Part shown: one piece after another, positions 1-11,417 of the stretch
Numbering within the stretch: the stretch's first letter is position 1
Layout of the letters: each line of letters begins with the position of its first letter
Source: Temnothorax longispinosus
Lineage: Eukaryota; Arthropoda; Insecta; Hymenoptera; Formicidae
Direction of reading: 5' to 3'
Assembly: GCF_030848805.1 (NCBI RefSeq)
Contig: NW_027270080.1
Coordinates: forward strand, 173,777 to 237,776
Length of the DNA stretch: 64,000 nucleotides
Notes under the pieces: model-generated
The model's input: the letters and a program-made list of their open reading frames with translations, nothing else
What the model was told of the DNA's origin: nothing
Database searches by the model: none
Translations under genes and position numbers: made by a program

Positions 1-674
1 ATGAGTAATATTCTCAAAAGAGTTCGGAACCCAAGGAGGAGAAAAATCGCTAATAAAACTATGAACCTTGGAGATACGACTAACAGATGGTGGATTATTT
101 TCAGCAAAAAAGGCGGAGTTCTTAAAGGAGTTAATCAAATTCCAGAAAGTTTTAGGGTCAAAATCTCTCCCAAGCCCATCAATAAAGGACGGTAAAATTT
201 TCTTTCTTTCTTTTACGAATGATCCGTCTGCAATGGTCAGAGCACTTTCTATAATTAGCTAAATTTTCCCTAGAAGGTTTCTCTCTAAGGGACCCGAAAG
301 CACTTTTCCTAAGGATCGTGGCTTCCTCACACTCATTGTCCCACCAGGGTTTGTTAATATGTTTCCTCTCCCCCTTAGGTCTGTACGATTTACACGAGTC
401 TGAGCCACATCAAAGAGATAACCTATCCCGAAGAATAAAAAATTTTTGCCCTAGCACGAAGAGCACAGTTGATTACAATAGTTCTCCAATTCTCGTAAGC
501 CAAGGAACCAGACGAATCTCCAACCGAGAAATCAATCATCCGCTCGTTTACAATGTTATAAAACAGTCCCTATCCATATTAGCAAGACACAGTCTGGCTC
601 TACTGGAAGCCTTCGGGAGGTTAGGATCGTGATTGACCTGTATTATGATGGGCAAATGATCGCTGTCATAAGGT

Positions 675-1300
675 TCATCCAAGGTAGTCCAGAGCAAATA
701 TGACTCTTGTTTTCGAAACTAAAGAAATATCTGGAACACTATGGTATTCAGGGTTAGCCGAGACTCTAGTTGAAGTACCATCGTTAAGTAGGACAAAATC
801 AGAGTCCACAACAGCCTCGGACACAGATATGCCATCTCTATTAGATCTAGAGGATCCCCACATCTCGTGTTGCGTATTAAAATCGCCACAAATAATAATA
901 TTATTAGAACCAGAGACAGCAACTACAGAATCAAGTAAATTGGACCAACATTCCGAACCCATGCGTATGTAAGGGGGTTTGTAAAGCGAAATAATAAACA
1001 TTCTCTTAGGCGATATTTTCTTACAAAGTAGGCGAGATACATGTCAACTCGATGCCGGGATTATTAGTAAAATTAAAATAAAAAATAATCGGTCGAATTC
1101 CTTCCGACAAAGAATGGCGGTACCCCCCCACAATATCATCTGGTCTATCATTTCTGAAACGCATAAAGTCCTTAAATGAGAAATAAGAAGCGGACCCAGC
1201 CAGGTCTCCTGCAAGCAAACCACATCATACCCCAAGATCAAATTAGAAACCTCAGGAAACTTCCCAGTGGGACATCCCTACAATTCCACTGTAAAATCTC
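675..1300 (-). pseudogene. LINE ORF2, endonuclease domain fragment
   Basis: Apurinic-like endonuclease of a non-LTR retrotransposon, which nicks target DNA to prime reverse transcription. The frame at 1001-675 contains the catalytic-type motif GDFNTQH, followed by SVPDISLVS. The upstream part is in other frames (VCLQETWLG near 1230-1190 and GGTAIL near 1120), so at least two frameshifts separate the segments. The matching domain of the other LINE copy is at 26455-27226. The region 1-670 should hold the linker and the start of the reverse transcriptase, but no long minus frame survives there. Confidence 0.8.
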
Positions 1301-1679
1301 CAAAGCCATTGATATATAAGAATAATTTTGGTTGCGAAAAATAAGCCAAGATACTGTAACAAAGCCGAAGCTTTGTGTTTTTCTGATTTACCTGAGTTAT
1401 ACAAATATCTTAAATCAAGAAGAATGATATCAGAGGTAGGAAAGTGCCTGAAAGAGATTCAAGGTTAGATTCATCAGATTATATGATTCCCCGGGAAATC
1501 CCTCGCGGGTGACTCCACTAAAGGAGGGCGAATAGTATCATCCATCACCGACTGAGATCTGAGGGCCGTATAACTATTCGAATTTGCACTGTTCAACCTC
1601 TTATATCGTTTTCCTTATGTTTAAACTAGAATTCTGGACCTCATTTAGGTCAAACTAATTCCAGATCATGTAAGCGTGG

Positions 1680-2236
1680 CCCTTGATAGAGATTCACTGC
1701 CTGTTGACAGGAATTAATTCTCTCGTCCTAATAATTCTCTTTGCTTGAGCATAAGAGGTATTTGTGAACGCCATGACCGTGTTAATTATTTTATGCTTTA
1801 TATAATCGACAAGAAAATCCGAGGAGATGTGGTCTCCACCGCAATTAATGCACTTAGGCTCTACATCACAATCTCCATCTTCGTGATGAAGACTGCATCT
1901 TTCACATGATTTAATACTTCTGCATGTTAGGTGGAGTGACCCCACCTATAGCAAGTTGTACACTTACGAACATTATTAATAACGGGAAATTCTACATCTG
2001 ACCTTCCAAATGTAAATATCGGGAGGCAGTAGATTCGAAGCAAAGACCACCTTGACTGAAGCGGAGTTCACAAGCTCGTTACTAGATCTATCTCGAAATT
2101 TTAATCTCTCCAAAGAACAAATCTTTACCGAATCACCCGGCCAGAAATACCCTCACGTATCTCATCAACCGTATCTCATCAAAGAGGGGTTCACATCTCT
2201 AATTACTCCGACCCGGAAGACTTTATAGTTAGAGCA
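1680..2236 (-). pseudogene. LINE ORF1, C-terminal part with zinc knuckles
   Basis: Gag-like nucleic-acid-binding protein of the LINE. The readable frame (1945-1694) contains a Cys/His cluster of the form SCERCSLHHEDGDCD followed by CINCGGDHISSDF and a helix-like tail NTSYAQAKRIIR. This matches the zinc-knuckle end of the intact-looking homologue at 25800-26050. The part from 1950 to 2236 is the preceding segment in broken frames. It stops where a solo LTR is inserted and resumes on the other side at 3169. Confidence 0.8.
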
Positions 2237-2439
2237 TGTGACGATACGCGTCTTCGTTACTAGCGCTAACGGCCCTGACGGCCACCTAGCACATGTTCAA
2301 CGTGCGCTCCTGTGCCCGAGCAGTGGGGCAGCCCCCACCGCCCTCATTCGGGGTATAAATAGGGGATTCGAACCGGCTCGAGTAACCAGTCCTGTCCTGA
2401 TCCCGATCCTGACACGACCGCTCTCCGAAACCGTTTCAC

Positions 2440-2672
2440 CAGGTTGGGGTGCTCCCAACGACTTCCTCCGTACAGAGAACGGGCGCTCCCGTTCTCACAA
2501 CTGGGCGCTCCCACGGGCCTTCCCAGCTGGGTGCTCCCGGTTGGTATTACTGCCCTTTCCTGCCTCTGGGTCGGGCGTTCCCGACCCTTCCGCCGTACGG
2601 AAGACGGGCGATCCCGTCTTCAAGCCGGGCGCTCCCGGTGTACGGGCCGCTCAGTCGGGCGCCCCCGACTGA
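2440..2672 (+). repeat. Stem-loop array in the solo LTR
   Basis: Eight GGG-(N)4-CCC hairpins, for example GAGAACGGG/CCCGTTCTC at 2477-2498, GGGTCGGG/CCCGACCC at 2570-2589, GAAGACGGG/CCCGTCTTC at 2598-2620 and CAGTCGGG/CCCGACTG at 2650-2669. Loops vary (CGCT, TGCT, CGTT, CGAT, CGCC) while stems stay paired. Confidence 0.85.
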
Positions 2673-2833
2673 GCTCCTGATCATCCGACTTGTCCGCGAA
2701 TCCGTAAGGCAACCGTGCCTCCGTACTTGCCCGCGAATTCGTCAGGCAACCGCGTCTCCGCGCCTGTCCGCGAGTCCGTCTCTGTCCGACCGCGCATCAA
2801 CCCTGCACATGTACACTGCGGCTCAGCGGAGCA

Positions 2834-2867
<34 letters not shown>

Positions 2868-3030
2868 ACGCACACGCACACGCACACGCACACGCACACG
2901 CACACGCACACGCACACGCAACACGCACACGCACACGCACACGCACACGCACACGCACACGCACACGCACACGCACACACACCACACACACACACCCACA
3001 CACACACACACACACACACAGACACTCACA
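2834..3030. repeat. CA / CACACG microsatellite inside the solo LTR
   Basis: Alternating (CA)n and (CACACG)n runs. The gypsy LTRs at 17045-17060 and 22806-22822 have only a short GT run at the corresponding place, so this tract expanded after insertion. Confidence 0.95.
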
Positions 3031-3168
3031 CAGACACTCACACCCTCCATCAAACTGTATTGTGAATAGTGAGAATAAAGAGCTTTCTGTAAAACCCAAC
3101 CAGTGTCTCCACGTTTTCTCACCCTGGCCTGGCGAGCGAATTCCGAGCGAGAAAACGCGATCGTTACA

Positions 3169-3300
3169 TGCATAAGCAATCAAGACATTCGGTAGAGCAT
3201 TTTTTCTAGACAATAAGTCGTTTGCTTCCTCATAGGAGGAGAAATCCACGCAAATTAGATTCCTCCCAGTCTACGTATCGCTGAAACGCAATTATATTTA
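3169..3300 (-). pseudogene. LINE ORF1, middle fragment between two insertions
   Basis: Read on the minus strand this piece encodes a segment like DFSSYEEANDLLSRKNALP, clearly homologous to the DFSSYVEANEFLSKNSLPP segment near 25470-25530 of the other LINE. It is the bridge of ORF1 between the solo LTR (left) and the foldback element (right), and proves that both were inserted into a once continuous ORF1. Confidence 0.85.
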
Positions 3301-3308
3301 GAGCACAG

Positions 3309-4856
3309 CAGAGTTACGAAGAATTAATTACTTTTTTAATTAATTTCCGTCTTTAGTTGACAATTGATATCAACAATGTAATTAAAAACTATTTAATTAA
3401 AATTGAATTAAGCGGAGTTAATCGAAAGCCGTTTAATTGACGATTGATATGAGCGAATTCAATCGAAGATATTCAATTACGATTAATTTAAGCAGAATTA
3501 ATCGAAGATCGTTCGATTGACGATTGATTTAAGCGGAGTTAATCGAAAGTCGTTTAATTGACGATTGATATGAGCGAATTCAATCGAAGATATTCAATTA
3601 ACGATTAATTTAAGCAGAATTAATCGAAGATCGTTCGATTGACGATTGATTTAAGCGGAGTTAATCGAAAGTCGTTTAATTGACGATTGATATGAGCGAA
3701 TTCAATCGAAGATCATTCAATTAACGATTAATTTAAGCAGAATTAATCAAAAAATCGTTCGATTGACGATTGATTTAAGTGGAGTTAATCCAAAGCCGTT
3801 AATTGACGATTAATGTGAGCGCATTTAATTGCAAAGATTTTAATTAACAACTGATTTGTGTGAATTTAAGAATATTTTTCTCCATTGGTTTCTGGCAACT
3901 CTCTCACATGTAATGTAACAACCATTTTAAAAACTCGTGCGTTATGGCCTTTTATAAACTTTAAACTATCATGTTACTGTAAAACCATTTCTCAATTTTC
4001 TATAATTTTGTGCTTAAAATAATAACATAAATAATAACATAAATTATAAATTATGTTTATGTGATTTTTAGGTTGCACTTTTGAGATTATTATAAGAAAT
4101 TTTAGTTAAATATCTCATTATATTTTTTAAAAGCGGATTACATCGCTCTATTTTCTAAATTTTAAAACAAAAATATAAATTATTTAATGAAAATAAAGTG
4201 ACGGCAATTTATTTGCTCTAATAAAAAGAAAAGGCTTATTAGTACCATTATATGATTGAATGGTGACGATTTCTTTGTTATAGGTATAACAAAAAGAATA
4301 TTTTTTTACATTACATTATAAAAGAATATGAGCATTATAATGATTGTATAAATATAATTATTTTTATACTACAAATCACATAAACATCACATTTAATTTA
4401 TAATTTATGTTATTATTTTTAGCACAAAATTATAGACTCACATTAATCGTCAATTAAACGGCTTTAAATTAACTCCACTTAAATCAATCGTCAATCGAAC
4501 GATTTTCGATTAATTCTGCTTAAATTAATCGTTAATTGAATGATCTTCGATTGAATTCGCTCATATCAATCGTCAATTAAACGACTTTCGATTAACTCCG
4601 CTTAAATCAATCGTCAATCGAACGATCTTCGATTAATTCTGTTTAAATTAATCGTTAATTGAATGATCTTCGATTGAATTCGCTCATATCAATCGTCAAT
4701 TAAACGACTTTCGATTAACTCCGCTTAATTCAATTTTAATTAAATAGTTTTTTAATTATATTATTTAAAATATTTATTAATTAAGTTGATTGAATTATAT
4801 TTGTTTAAATTAATTATTTAATTAAAAAATTGTAATTGATTATAATTCAAACCCTG
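3309..4856. mobile_element. hAT-like non-autonomous foldback element
   Basis: Flanked by a perfect 8-bp duplication GAGCACAG (3301-3308 and 4857-4864). The ends are inverted (CAGAGTT at the left, CAGGGTT read inward from the right), typical in form of hAT ends. The interior is two inverted blocks (about 3360-3880 and 4435-4740) built of tandem units of about 120 bp with alternating motifs such as TTAATTGACGATTGATATG, separated by an AT-rich core with no ORF. An RNA across it would fold into a long hairpin. hAT assignment rests on the 8-bp duplication and CAG start only. Confidence 0.75.
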
Positions 4857-4864
4857 GAGCACAG

Positions 4865-5178
4865 TAACTTTCCGATGCTCATAGGGTGTAAGTTGCCAAT
4901 ATTCAAGGACGTAGAAAGGGACTCGATATGTACGGGATAAGGCGCGATAATCGCATCCGAATATCTGTTATTTCTCTGCGAGAGTATAACCTTTCTCTTC
5001 CCGTACTCTGATCCTCGTCAGATTTGCTTTTATCCGATAAATTACTACAATCCAAATCTGTGTCATTGCGACGTCGCTTACTAGAGTTCCCATTATCCTT
5101 TCCCTTAGGGGAATTGCGAATTGAATTCTTCGGGATAATGAGAATAGAATTTACAAACGTCCCACGAGATAAAAGCAA
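4865..5178 (-). pseudogene. LINE ORF1, N-terminal fragment
   Basis: Minus-strand frame with the basic/acidic N-terminal segment of ORF1 (IPKNSIRNSPKG, then KRRRNDTDLD and TGRERLYS), parallel to MPKNSSRKSPKD, KRRRSDTEN and TGREKFVLS at 25124-25290. The family start methionine is replaced by isoleucine here, and a frameshift follows the TGRE motif. The homologous reading LNIGNLHP continues to the foldback insertion point at 4865. Confidence 0.8.
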
Positions 5179-5179
5179 A

Positions 5180-6300
5180 ATATTCGGACAAAAGAAAATT
5201 TATCACAAAGAAAACGCAGATTAACGCATAAAGAAAATCTATATATATAATACGACGCAAGTAAATTCAAATGTACGCGAGGCGTTACCCACGTCAATAA
5301 CAAATATCCAATTCTACTTAGTTTCTATTTACAAACCGTAATAAAGATCACGCACGCAAAGGATGATAATTCTAAACACGTTCTGTTGTCATTAGACATC
5401 GTACGGAAGGAATGTGATCACGCACTCAAAGAGTGATAGTAAACTCAAAAACACAAAATGAGGACGTCAACACAATAAACCATTGAAATTCGAAACGTAT
5501 TTCAGATATCTCGCAAATGAATAATATATGTTATCGGTAGGTACTATACTCACACGAAAGAAAATTGTCGCAAAGGAAAACTTAAATTAACGCATATAAA
5601 ATACAGTACAGCGCAGATAATTCAATAAACGCAAAACGCAAACCCCCGTCAAAGCATACAACTCTACTTATTTTCTATATAATCCGTTATAATGTGATCC
5701 CACACGCAAAGGATGGTAGTAAAAGCCACAAAATGTGATCACGCGCGCGAGAGTGGCAATAAACATAAGACGCGAAAATAAGGACGATGGTAATATGATC
5801 ACGCATGCAAAAGGTGAAAATAATAGCCACAAAAACTCGCAGAAATACAATGAATAAGTTGCAATATAAATACACGCTATTTATAATATAATAAAATATA
5901 ATCTCCACCGGACACGTTAACACATGCATAAGAAAAAAAAGGATTAATTACTAATAACTTAAAAAACGACTGAATTATAATACATATATTCATCATTTGA
6001 TTGTTACTTCGCCGAAACTCACCCAACCGGGAGAATACTTTCCAAAGATTACGAATCTCCAAATGTTTTAGAGTTCCATAGATGCTCCAGAATATATCGC
6101 TTCTCAAATACATCCAGATTACTCCGATATTATATTCTCCAATGCTTCAAATGCTCCAGAATTTACGACTCCTCGATTACTCCAAAAATCCATCAATGCT
6201 CCAAAGTAAAGTGGTTCTCCAAAATATCCCAAGATTACTCCGATATTAAGAAGTGACCAGCCATCTCACAAAGATTACTCCGATATTAAGGAGTCAACGA
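5180..6300 (-). promoter_or_regulatory. LINE 5' UTR: tandem monomers and GGAG-rich leader
   Basis: Two degenerate copies of a unit of about 390 bp (5180-5560 and 5560-5900, sharing for example the AAAGAAAATT and TTAACGCATA blocks) are followed by a stretch with repeated GATTACTCC/GGAGTAATC (6000-6300). The plus-strand LINE has the same order in its 5' region (24226-24995 monomers preceded by GGAG-rich sequence at 23930-24100). Monomers of this type usually act as the internal promoter; here that is inferred from position only. Confidence 0.65.
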
Positions 6301-6506
6301 AGTCATCTTAAATTATGCGAAGTCCGCCGCTCGTCACAGGCAGGAGAGCACACGTGCGAACACGGAGAGCTCACGACGGAATCCAGAGAGACCATCTCGC
6401 CCATCTCGGCCTTTTTCATGGGGACGCATTTTCCGACACGCCGCCTGAGAAAGTGCAACTCAACTACGGCGTTTCGCTCAGTAACTGCACATGGTTTGCG
6501 TCAGTG

Positions 6507-7490
6507 CTAATGGTTCGTGTCCAAACTAGCCAGCTGGAGGAGATATGCTGGCCGCGGCGGCCGCGCTCTGCCGCGGCGGAGAGCATTGGATTGACGATCA
6601 TCCTTTTGATCTTCGTCCCCGTCATTACGCTCGTCCCGTTGATTGGTTTCTTCTGGTGTCTCACCTCGATTTTCAGGTTGAGATTGATTTACCTTAGGTG
6701 ACTGCGTGTCACGAACCTGCGTATAAATTTTAGCTTTCATCTGATTTTGATCCTCGTTCACTTCATGGTTAGGCATCACCTTGTCCTTGACCAACTCCAA
6801 CGATGTCAGATGTGAAGGTGTCTTATTCTCTTCATTTTCATGGACTCGCACGTATCTTGCTATGACTATCTTCTTCAAATTGGGTAACCATACTCTGTAC
6901 CCTTTTGTTTCTCTAGGATATCCTACCAATATGTTTTTCATTGACCTTGCCGCAAACTTATCCTTAGGTTGTGTCTTGTCCAATACATAGGCAGTTGAAC
7001 CAAACTTTCTCATGTGATCTAGAGTTGGTACTTCTCCTATCCACTTCTCATGTGGGGTACAGCCTGTGAGCGCCGCTGTAGGGGACCTATTTCTTATGTA
7101 GCCCGCAGTTGCAATTGCCTCCATCCAAAAGCTTGGTGGTAATCCTGACTGTAGCAAAAGACATCTCGCCATATCCAGCAATGTCCGATTTATTCTCTCG
7201 GCAGTCCCATTCTGTTCAGGAGTTCGTGGCACTATCAATCGTCGTCCTATTCCAAGTTGTATTAGGAGCCCGTCAAACTCTGAGTTGCAGTATTTCTTAC
7301 CGTATCTTATCTGATTGTAATATTTTATCTTTTTGCCTGTTTTTCTCTCGACATGACTCTTATATTGCTTGAAAGCTTCTAGGACTCCTGATTTTTGCCT
7401 TAGGAAATATAATTTACACCATCTTGACGCGTCAATAAATGTGACGAAGTACCGGGCACCATTTCTCGCCTGTGTACGCAGGAACCGATT
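6507..7490 (-). pseudogene. Ty1/copia integrase fragment (separate element)
   Basis: Minus-strand copia integrase piece. The open frame (7238-6507, 243 residues) begins at the third catalytic region TPEQNGTAERINR and runs through the copia signature FGSTAYV and ILVGYPRETKGYRVW, then a polar linker rich in N, Q, E and D. Upstream, in another frame to about 7490, FVTFIDASR supplies the first catalytic Asp. The second, normally in a D-N-G context, is replaced (YYNQIRYGKKYC), so it is dead. No LTR was found next to it. The sequence differs from the complete copia downstream. Confidence 0.85.
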
Positions 7491-7843
7491 ATCTGACGAC
7501 TACCGCACCTCTTCCATCAATGGCTGGCGATGTGTTGTGTGACGTGACATAGTCACGTCCCCTGTCCAGACGGTAGCTCGACCGAGGGGAACGTCCGGGA
7601 TGTCGCCTCCGCCGGAGCGGGGCGGTGCGGCAGCATTAGAATTCGGTAGAAATTACATTGTTTTTACGAGAATTTCAGATGCTGAGTAGGTGGTTGGGAA
7701 AGATTGTAACGACGTTAGTCGCGCCGCGGGAATTACAGGAGGCGTTCTTCGGAGGAGTTAGCCGGCGGGCGGGTCACGTTTGGGCCCCTTTGCTTGGAGC
7801 GTTTGACTTGAAGTAGATTATTTGCGAGATTTGACTTTAGGCG

Positions 7844-8166
7844 TGTTGGATATTATCTTGGATGTGCGCAGGTGTCGAGAAATTGGAATTAGCCGAATGA
7901 TAAAGAACACAACTTTAATCTAATATAACTGGAATCAGTATTACAATATCACGCTCGCATGTCTTCTCACGAACGCTACCAAAAGACGAGTGTAATAGGC
8001 GGGAGTTTTTGGCGCGCGCTAAAAAGAATACCAACCGAAAATACTACTACGAGACGTGCGCGTATGGTTGTGAGCGCCGCTGCGCCCAAACGAATCTTAT
8101 TGTATATAATCACTAGAAACGCGCGCTTATTTAAACACGAAAACTAAAATCTATAGAAACTTAACA
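7844..8166 (-). repeat. copia 3' LTR
   Basis: 323 bp, almost identical to the copy at 12272-12591, with a few indels such as CACGAACGCTACC versus CACGCTACC. Just inside it (8167-8180) the minus strand reads AAAGGTGGGAG, a polypurine tract of copia type. Confidence 0.95.
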
Positions 8167-8241
8167 CTCCCACCTTTAAGTGTTTAACAATATCGTGTGT
8201 CTACTCGCAGGAATATAAAATTGTGATTATACATGTTATGT

Positions 8242-9798
8242 CTACATAAGATATAAACCCATTTCAGATACCAAGTATACGAATCTCTCCTTCGGTAACG
8301 CTTTCGTAAACAGATCGGCTATTTGATTATGTGTACACACATATATTACATCAATTTTACGTTTGTTGTATTTTTCCCTGATGAAGTGAAATTTCACATC
8401 TATATGCTTTGTTCTACAATGGAACTCAGGGTTACGAACGAGTTTAATAGCGGATTGATTGTCTACATAAATCGGAATTAAATCATGAGTGTACCCTAAA
8501 TCACGCAACAATTTTTGAATCCACGTTGATTCCTTAACTGCTAAACATACCGCAATGTACTCGGCTTCTGTAGTACTAAGGCTAACGCACGTTTGCCGTT
8601 TTGACATCCATGTTATTGGACTATTTGACAATTTAAAAACATATCCGCTTGTTGATCGGCGAGTGTCTACATCCGCGGCGTAATCCGAGTCTGAATAACC
8701 TATCAGGTTTAAACTTTCGCATTTTGAGTACATTATTCCTAAATGTTTTGTATGAGATAAATACCTCATTATTCGTTTTTACCGCATTCCAATGTTGATC
8801 GTTATACTTGTCTAAATATCGACTAACTATATTAACCGCATAAGCGATGTCAGGTCGAGACATAATCGATAAAAATAACAATGTACCTACTGCTTCGCGG
8901 TATGGCACTACAGATCTCATGCTTTCTTCGACATTAGCTGCTTGTAACTTTACGTAAGGATCCGCAGGGGTTGTTGAAGGAACCGCTTCTGTCATGTTAT
9001 ATCGTGCCAACATACGCTCAATGTACAGTTGTTGATTAATGAATATTGAATTCTCCTTGCGATTCCGATTTACATGCATGCCCAGGAAGTAATCTGAATT
9101 ACCGATTGTTATTTTAAATACATCTCGTATTTGCTTTAAAGTATCATTTATTAATTCCTCATCCGTTGCTACAATTAAACCGTCATCGACGTATAGTGCA
9201 ATTATAACTTTACCGCGCTCATCTATACGGTAAAAGACACAGGGATCAGCGTCGGACTGTTTGAAACCAATTGTTCTAAGAACGCACTGAACTGTTCATT
9301 CCAGCACCTTGCTGATTGTTTAAGCCCGTACAATGATCTAAGCAACTTACAAACTGCGTTTTTATCTCGAACTTTAAGACCTTCCGGTATGTGCATGTAA
9401 ATTTCCTCTTCGAGATTTCCATTAATAAAGGCTGTCTTTACATCAAATTGTCCAATCTCTAGGTTTTTTTGTGCGGCTATCGCTAAGAGAATTCGTACAG
9501 AATCATAACGCACTACAGGTGAAAATACCTCGTTATAATCGAAGCCTTCCTTTTGGGAATAACCTTTAGCACAAAGACGTGCCTTGTATCTCACTTCGTT
9601 CGTATTTGGATTTTCTTTAATTTTAAACACCCATTTACATCCAATGATGGTTTTATTCGCGGGCAAGGACGATATTTCCCAAGTTTTATTTCGTTCGTGA
9701 GCTTGAAACTCTTCGGCGATCGCGTTCTTCCATTTATCTGAGTCCTTCCCTTGCATCGCTTCTGAGTATGTTTTGGTTCGATGTAAGATACAAGACAT
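8242..9798 (-). pseudogene. copia reverse transcriptase and RNase H
   Basis: Reverse transcriptase starts with WKNAIAEEFQAHERNKTWEI and WVFKIKENPN, followed by GQFDVKTAFINGNLEEEIYM. The catalytic YVDD lies near 9190 in a different frame from the preceding block, so a frameshift falls near 9223. The connection region (9079-8775) has SRPDIAYAVNIVSRYL. RNase H (8769-8242) has GYSDSDYAADVDTRRSTSGY, STTEAEYIA and HIDVKFHFIRE, the usual copia D-E-D pattern, and ends at 8242, about 75 bp before the 3' LTR. Confidence 0.9.
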
Positions 9799-9859
9799 GC
9801 CGAATATCGCATTGGAGCTTTGATCGACTCACGGTCTCTAAATTCGTATCTCTTTTGAA

Positions 9860-11300
9860 CTATCTCAGGATCGGGTTGTTGTATCTCATCATTCGCGTCT
9901 TCATAATCAAGAAACTGTTATCGTCTACCGCGTTTTCATTATGCTCGATAGCGTCGCTCTTAATGGTAATAATAGAATCGCTGTCGTGTTTTGACTCTAC
10001 ATTTCTACTAGTTTCGTTAAATATTACATCGCGCGAAATTATAACTTTGTCGGTACTTGAATCATATAATCTATAATTTTTCGAATCGCCTTGATAACCT
10101 ACAAGAATACATTTCTTTGATTTCGCGTCAAACTTCGTACGAAATTCCTTTGTAATATGCGCGTATGCTATACTTCCGAAGATTCTAATATGCGCCAAAT
10201 CTGGCTTCTGTTGCATCCATAACTCGAATGGTGTCTTATCACGAGGCATTGATGAAACGCTTCTATTCAGAATATAAACTGCTGTGTCTACAGCTTCCGC
10301 CCATAGTCTATTAGATAATTCTTCGCGAGTAGCATAGTTCGAGCGCATTCTACTATCGTACGCATTTCACGCTCAGCTCGACCGTTTTGTTGATGTACAT
10401 ATGGCGCTGATGTTTCGAGTTTTATTCCATGTGACGATAAATACTCTGTCATTCTTTCATTGCGGAATTCTGTACCGTTATCGTATCTAAAAGTTTTTAT
10501 ATGATATCCAAATTTATTATAAAATCCAGCTTCGAATTTTTAAAATATTTAAATGTGTCGCTTTTATATTTTAAAAAATATACTGTACGAAAACATGAAT
10601 GATCGTCCTTTAGAAGTAAGAAATACTTTGAGCCTCCCACCGAATCAATAGGCATTGGACCGCATAAATCCGCGTGAATTAAATCACCTGCTTTAGTTCT
10701 TCTTGTTCGAACGTTTTTATTAAATGGTAATTTATGTTGTTTTCCTAACACGGAACATTCACAGAAGAATGTATTATGATCATCTAATTTTATCCCGTTT
10801 ACTAAATTTTTGTTGATCATTTCCCGTAATGCCTTACAATTAATATGCGCGAGTCGCTGATGCCATAAGCTTAGGTCATTCTTTTCGACGACATTCGCTT
10901 CATGTTTCGTAGTTACCTTGAATATCATTCTATATAGGTTATTCTCTTCACGCTTTCCATAAGCTACTAAGTCTTTACCTGAAAAAATAAGAGCGTTATC
11001 CAAAGTCAGATGTAAATTAAATCCTTTCTGGGTAATTATACCTGTCGAGAATAAATTTTTCTTTAAATTAGGTACGTAAAGAACGTCATCAATACGACCG
11101 TCGATCCATTTTCCGTTTACGCGTTTTTGAATGTATATAGTACCGCGACCTTTTACCTCGCATGTAGAATTATCGCCTAAACGAACCGATTCATTTATCT
11201 CTACAAAATTATCGAACCAACTTCTTTGAAAAGACATGTGTTTACTCGCTCCGCTATCTAATAACCAAATATTTTGTGTATCCACGTTCAAAATATCTTT
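9860..11300 (-). pseudogene. copia protease and integrase
   Basis: Aspartic protease with active site LLDSGASKHM near 11260, then GAG-pre-integrase (LSLWHQRLAHINCKALREM near 10880-10840) with the HHCC-type Cys pair (FFCECSVLGKQHKLPF), then integrase core start DLIHADLCGPM near 10680. The frame is broken near 10497 and again before 10348; the second half (10348-9860) continues with WAEAVDTAVYILNR, FGSIAYAH and ILVGYQGDSKNYRLYD. The plus-strand sequence around 10360-10400 reads back to the E-containing N-G-x-A-E-R region. The first codon here is not a real start; this is part of the polyprotein. Confidence 0.85.
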
Positions 11301-11417
11301 TTCGACTTCCGTAACAGTAAAAGCACCATGACTGTGTGAGTTCGATTTTTGTTCATTTGATGTTTGACCCGCAGAATTATCATCGCGTTTATATCTCGGT
11401 GTATTTTTCCTTTTTCG

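Larger units (their letters stand above)
2237..3168 (+). repeat. Solo LTR of a Ty3/gypsy family, inserted in LINE ORF1
   Basis: Starts TGTGACG and ends CGTTACA, matching the reverse complement of the LTRs of the gypsy at 16908-23417. It carries TATAAAT at 2354-2360, AATAAA at 3074-3079, and a row of GGG/CCC stem-loops at 2440-2672. It is longer than the two other LTRs (932 versus 768 and 738 bp) mainly because of a CA/CG-type microsatellite at 2834-3030. The LINE reading resumes at both ends (an A-Y-A / N-Y-K junction in ORF1). On the element's minus side the flanking tetramers are TGCA and TGCT, a 4-bp target duplication with one change. Confidence 0.9.
1..6300 (-). mobile_element. Non-LTR retrotransposon (LINE), I/Jockey-type, nested and decayed
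   Basis: Minus-strand LINE running off the left edge. In element order it has a 5' UTR with two tandem monomers (5180-5900) and GGAG-rich leader (about 6000-6300), ORF1 with zinc knuckles (5178 down to about 1680), and the start of ORF2 with an endonuclease domain (about 1300 to 675). It is the same family as the LINE at 23660-30452: ORF1, zinc-knuckle and endonuclease segments can be aligned by eye. ORF1 is cut twice, by a solo LTR at 2237-3168 and a foldback element at 3309-4856. The upstream end near 6300 is approximate. Confidence 0.85.

Noticed and set aside
2681..3249. Several long open frames across the CA repeat
   Set aside because: Poly His-Thr or Cys-Val readings of a microsatellite; no start or domain.
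3360..4740. CRISPR-like array
   Set aside because: The repeats of about 120 bp are diverged, lack unique spacers, and lie in an insect-type transposon with target duplication.
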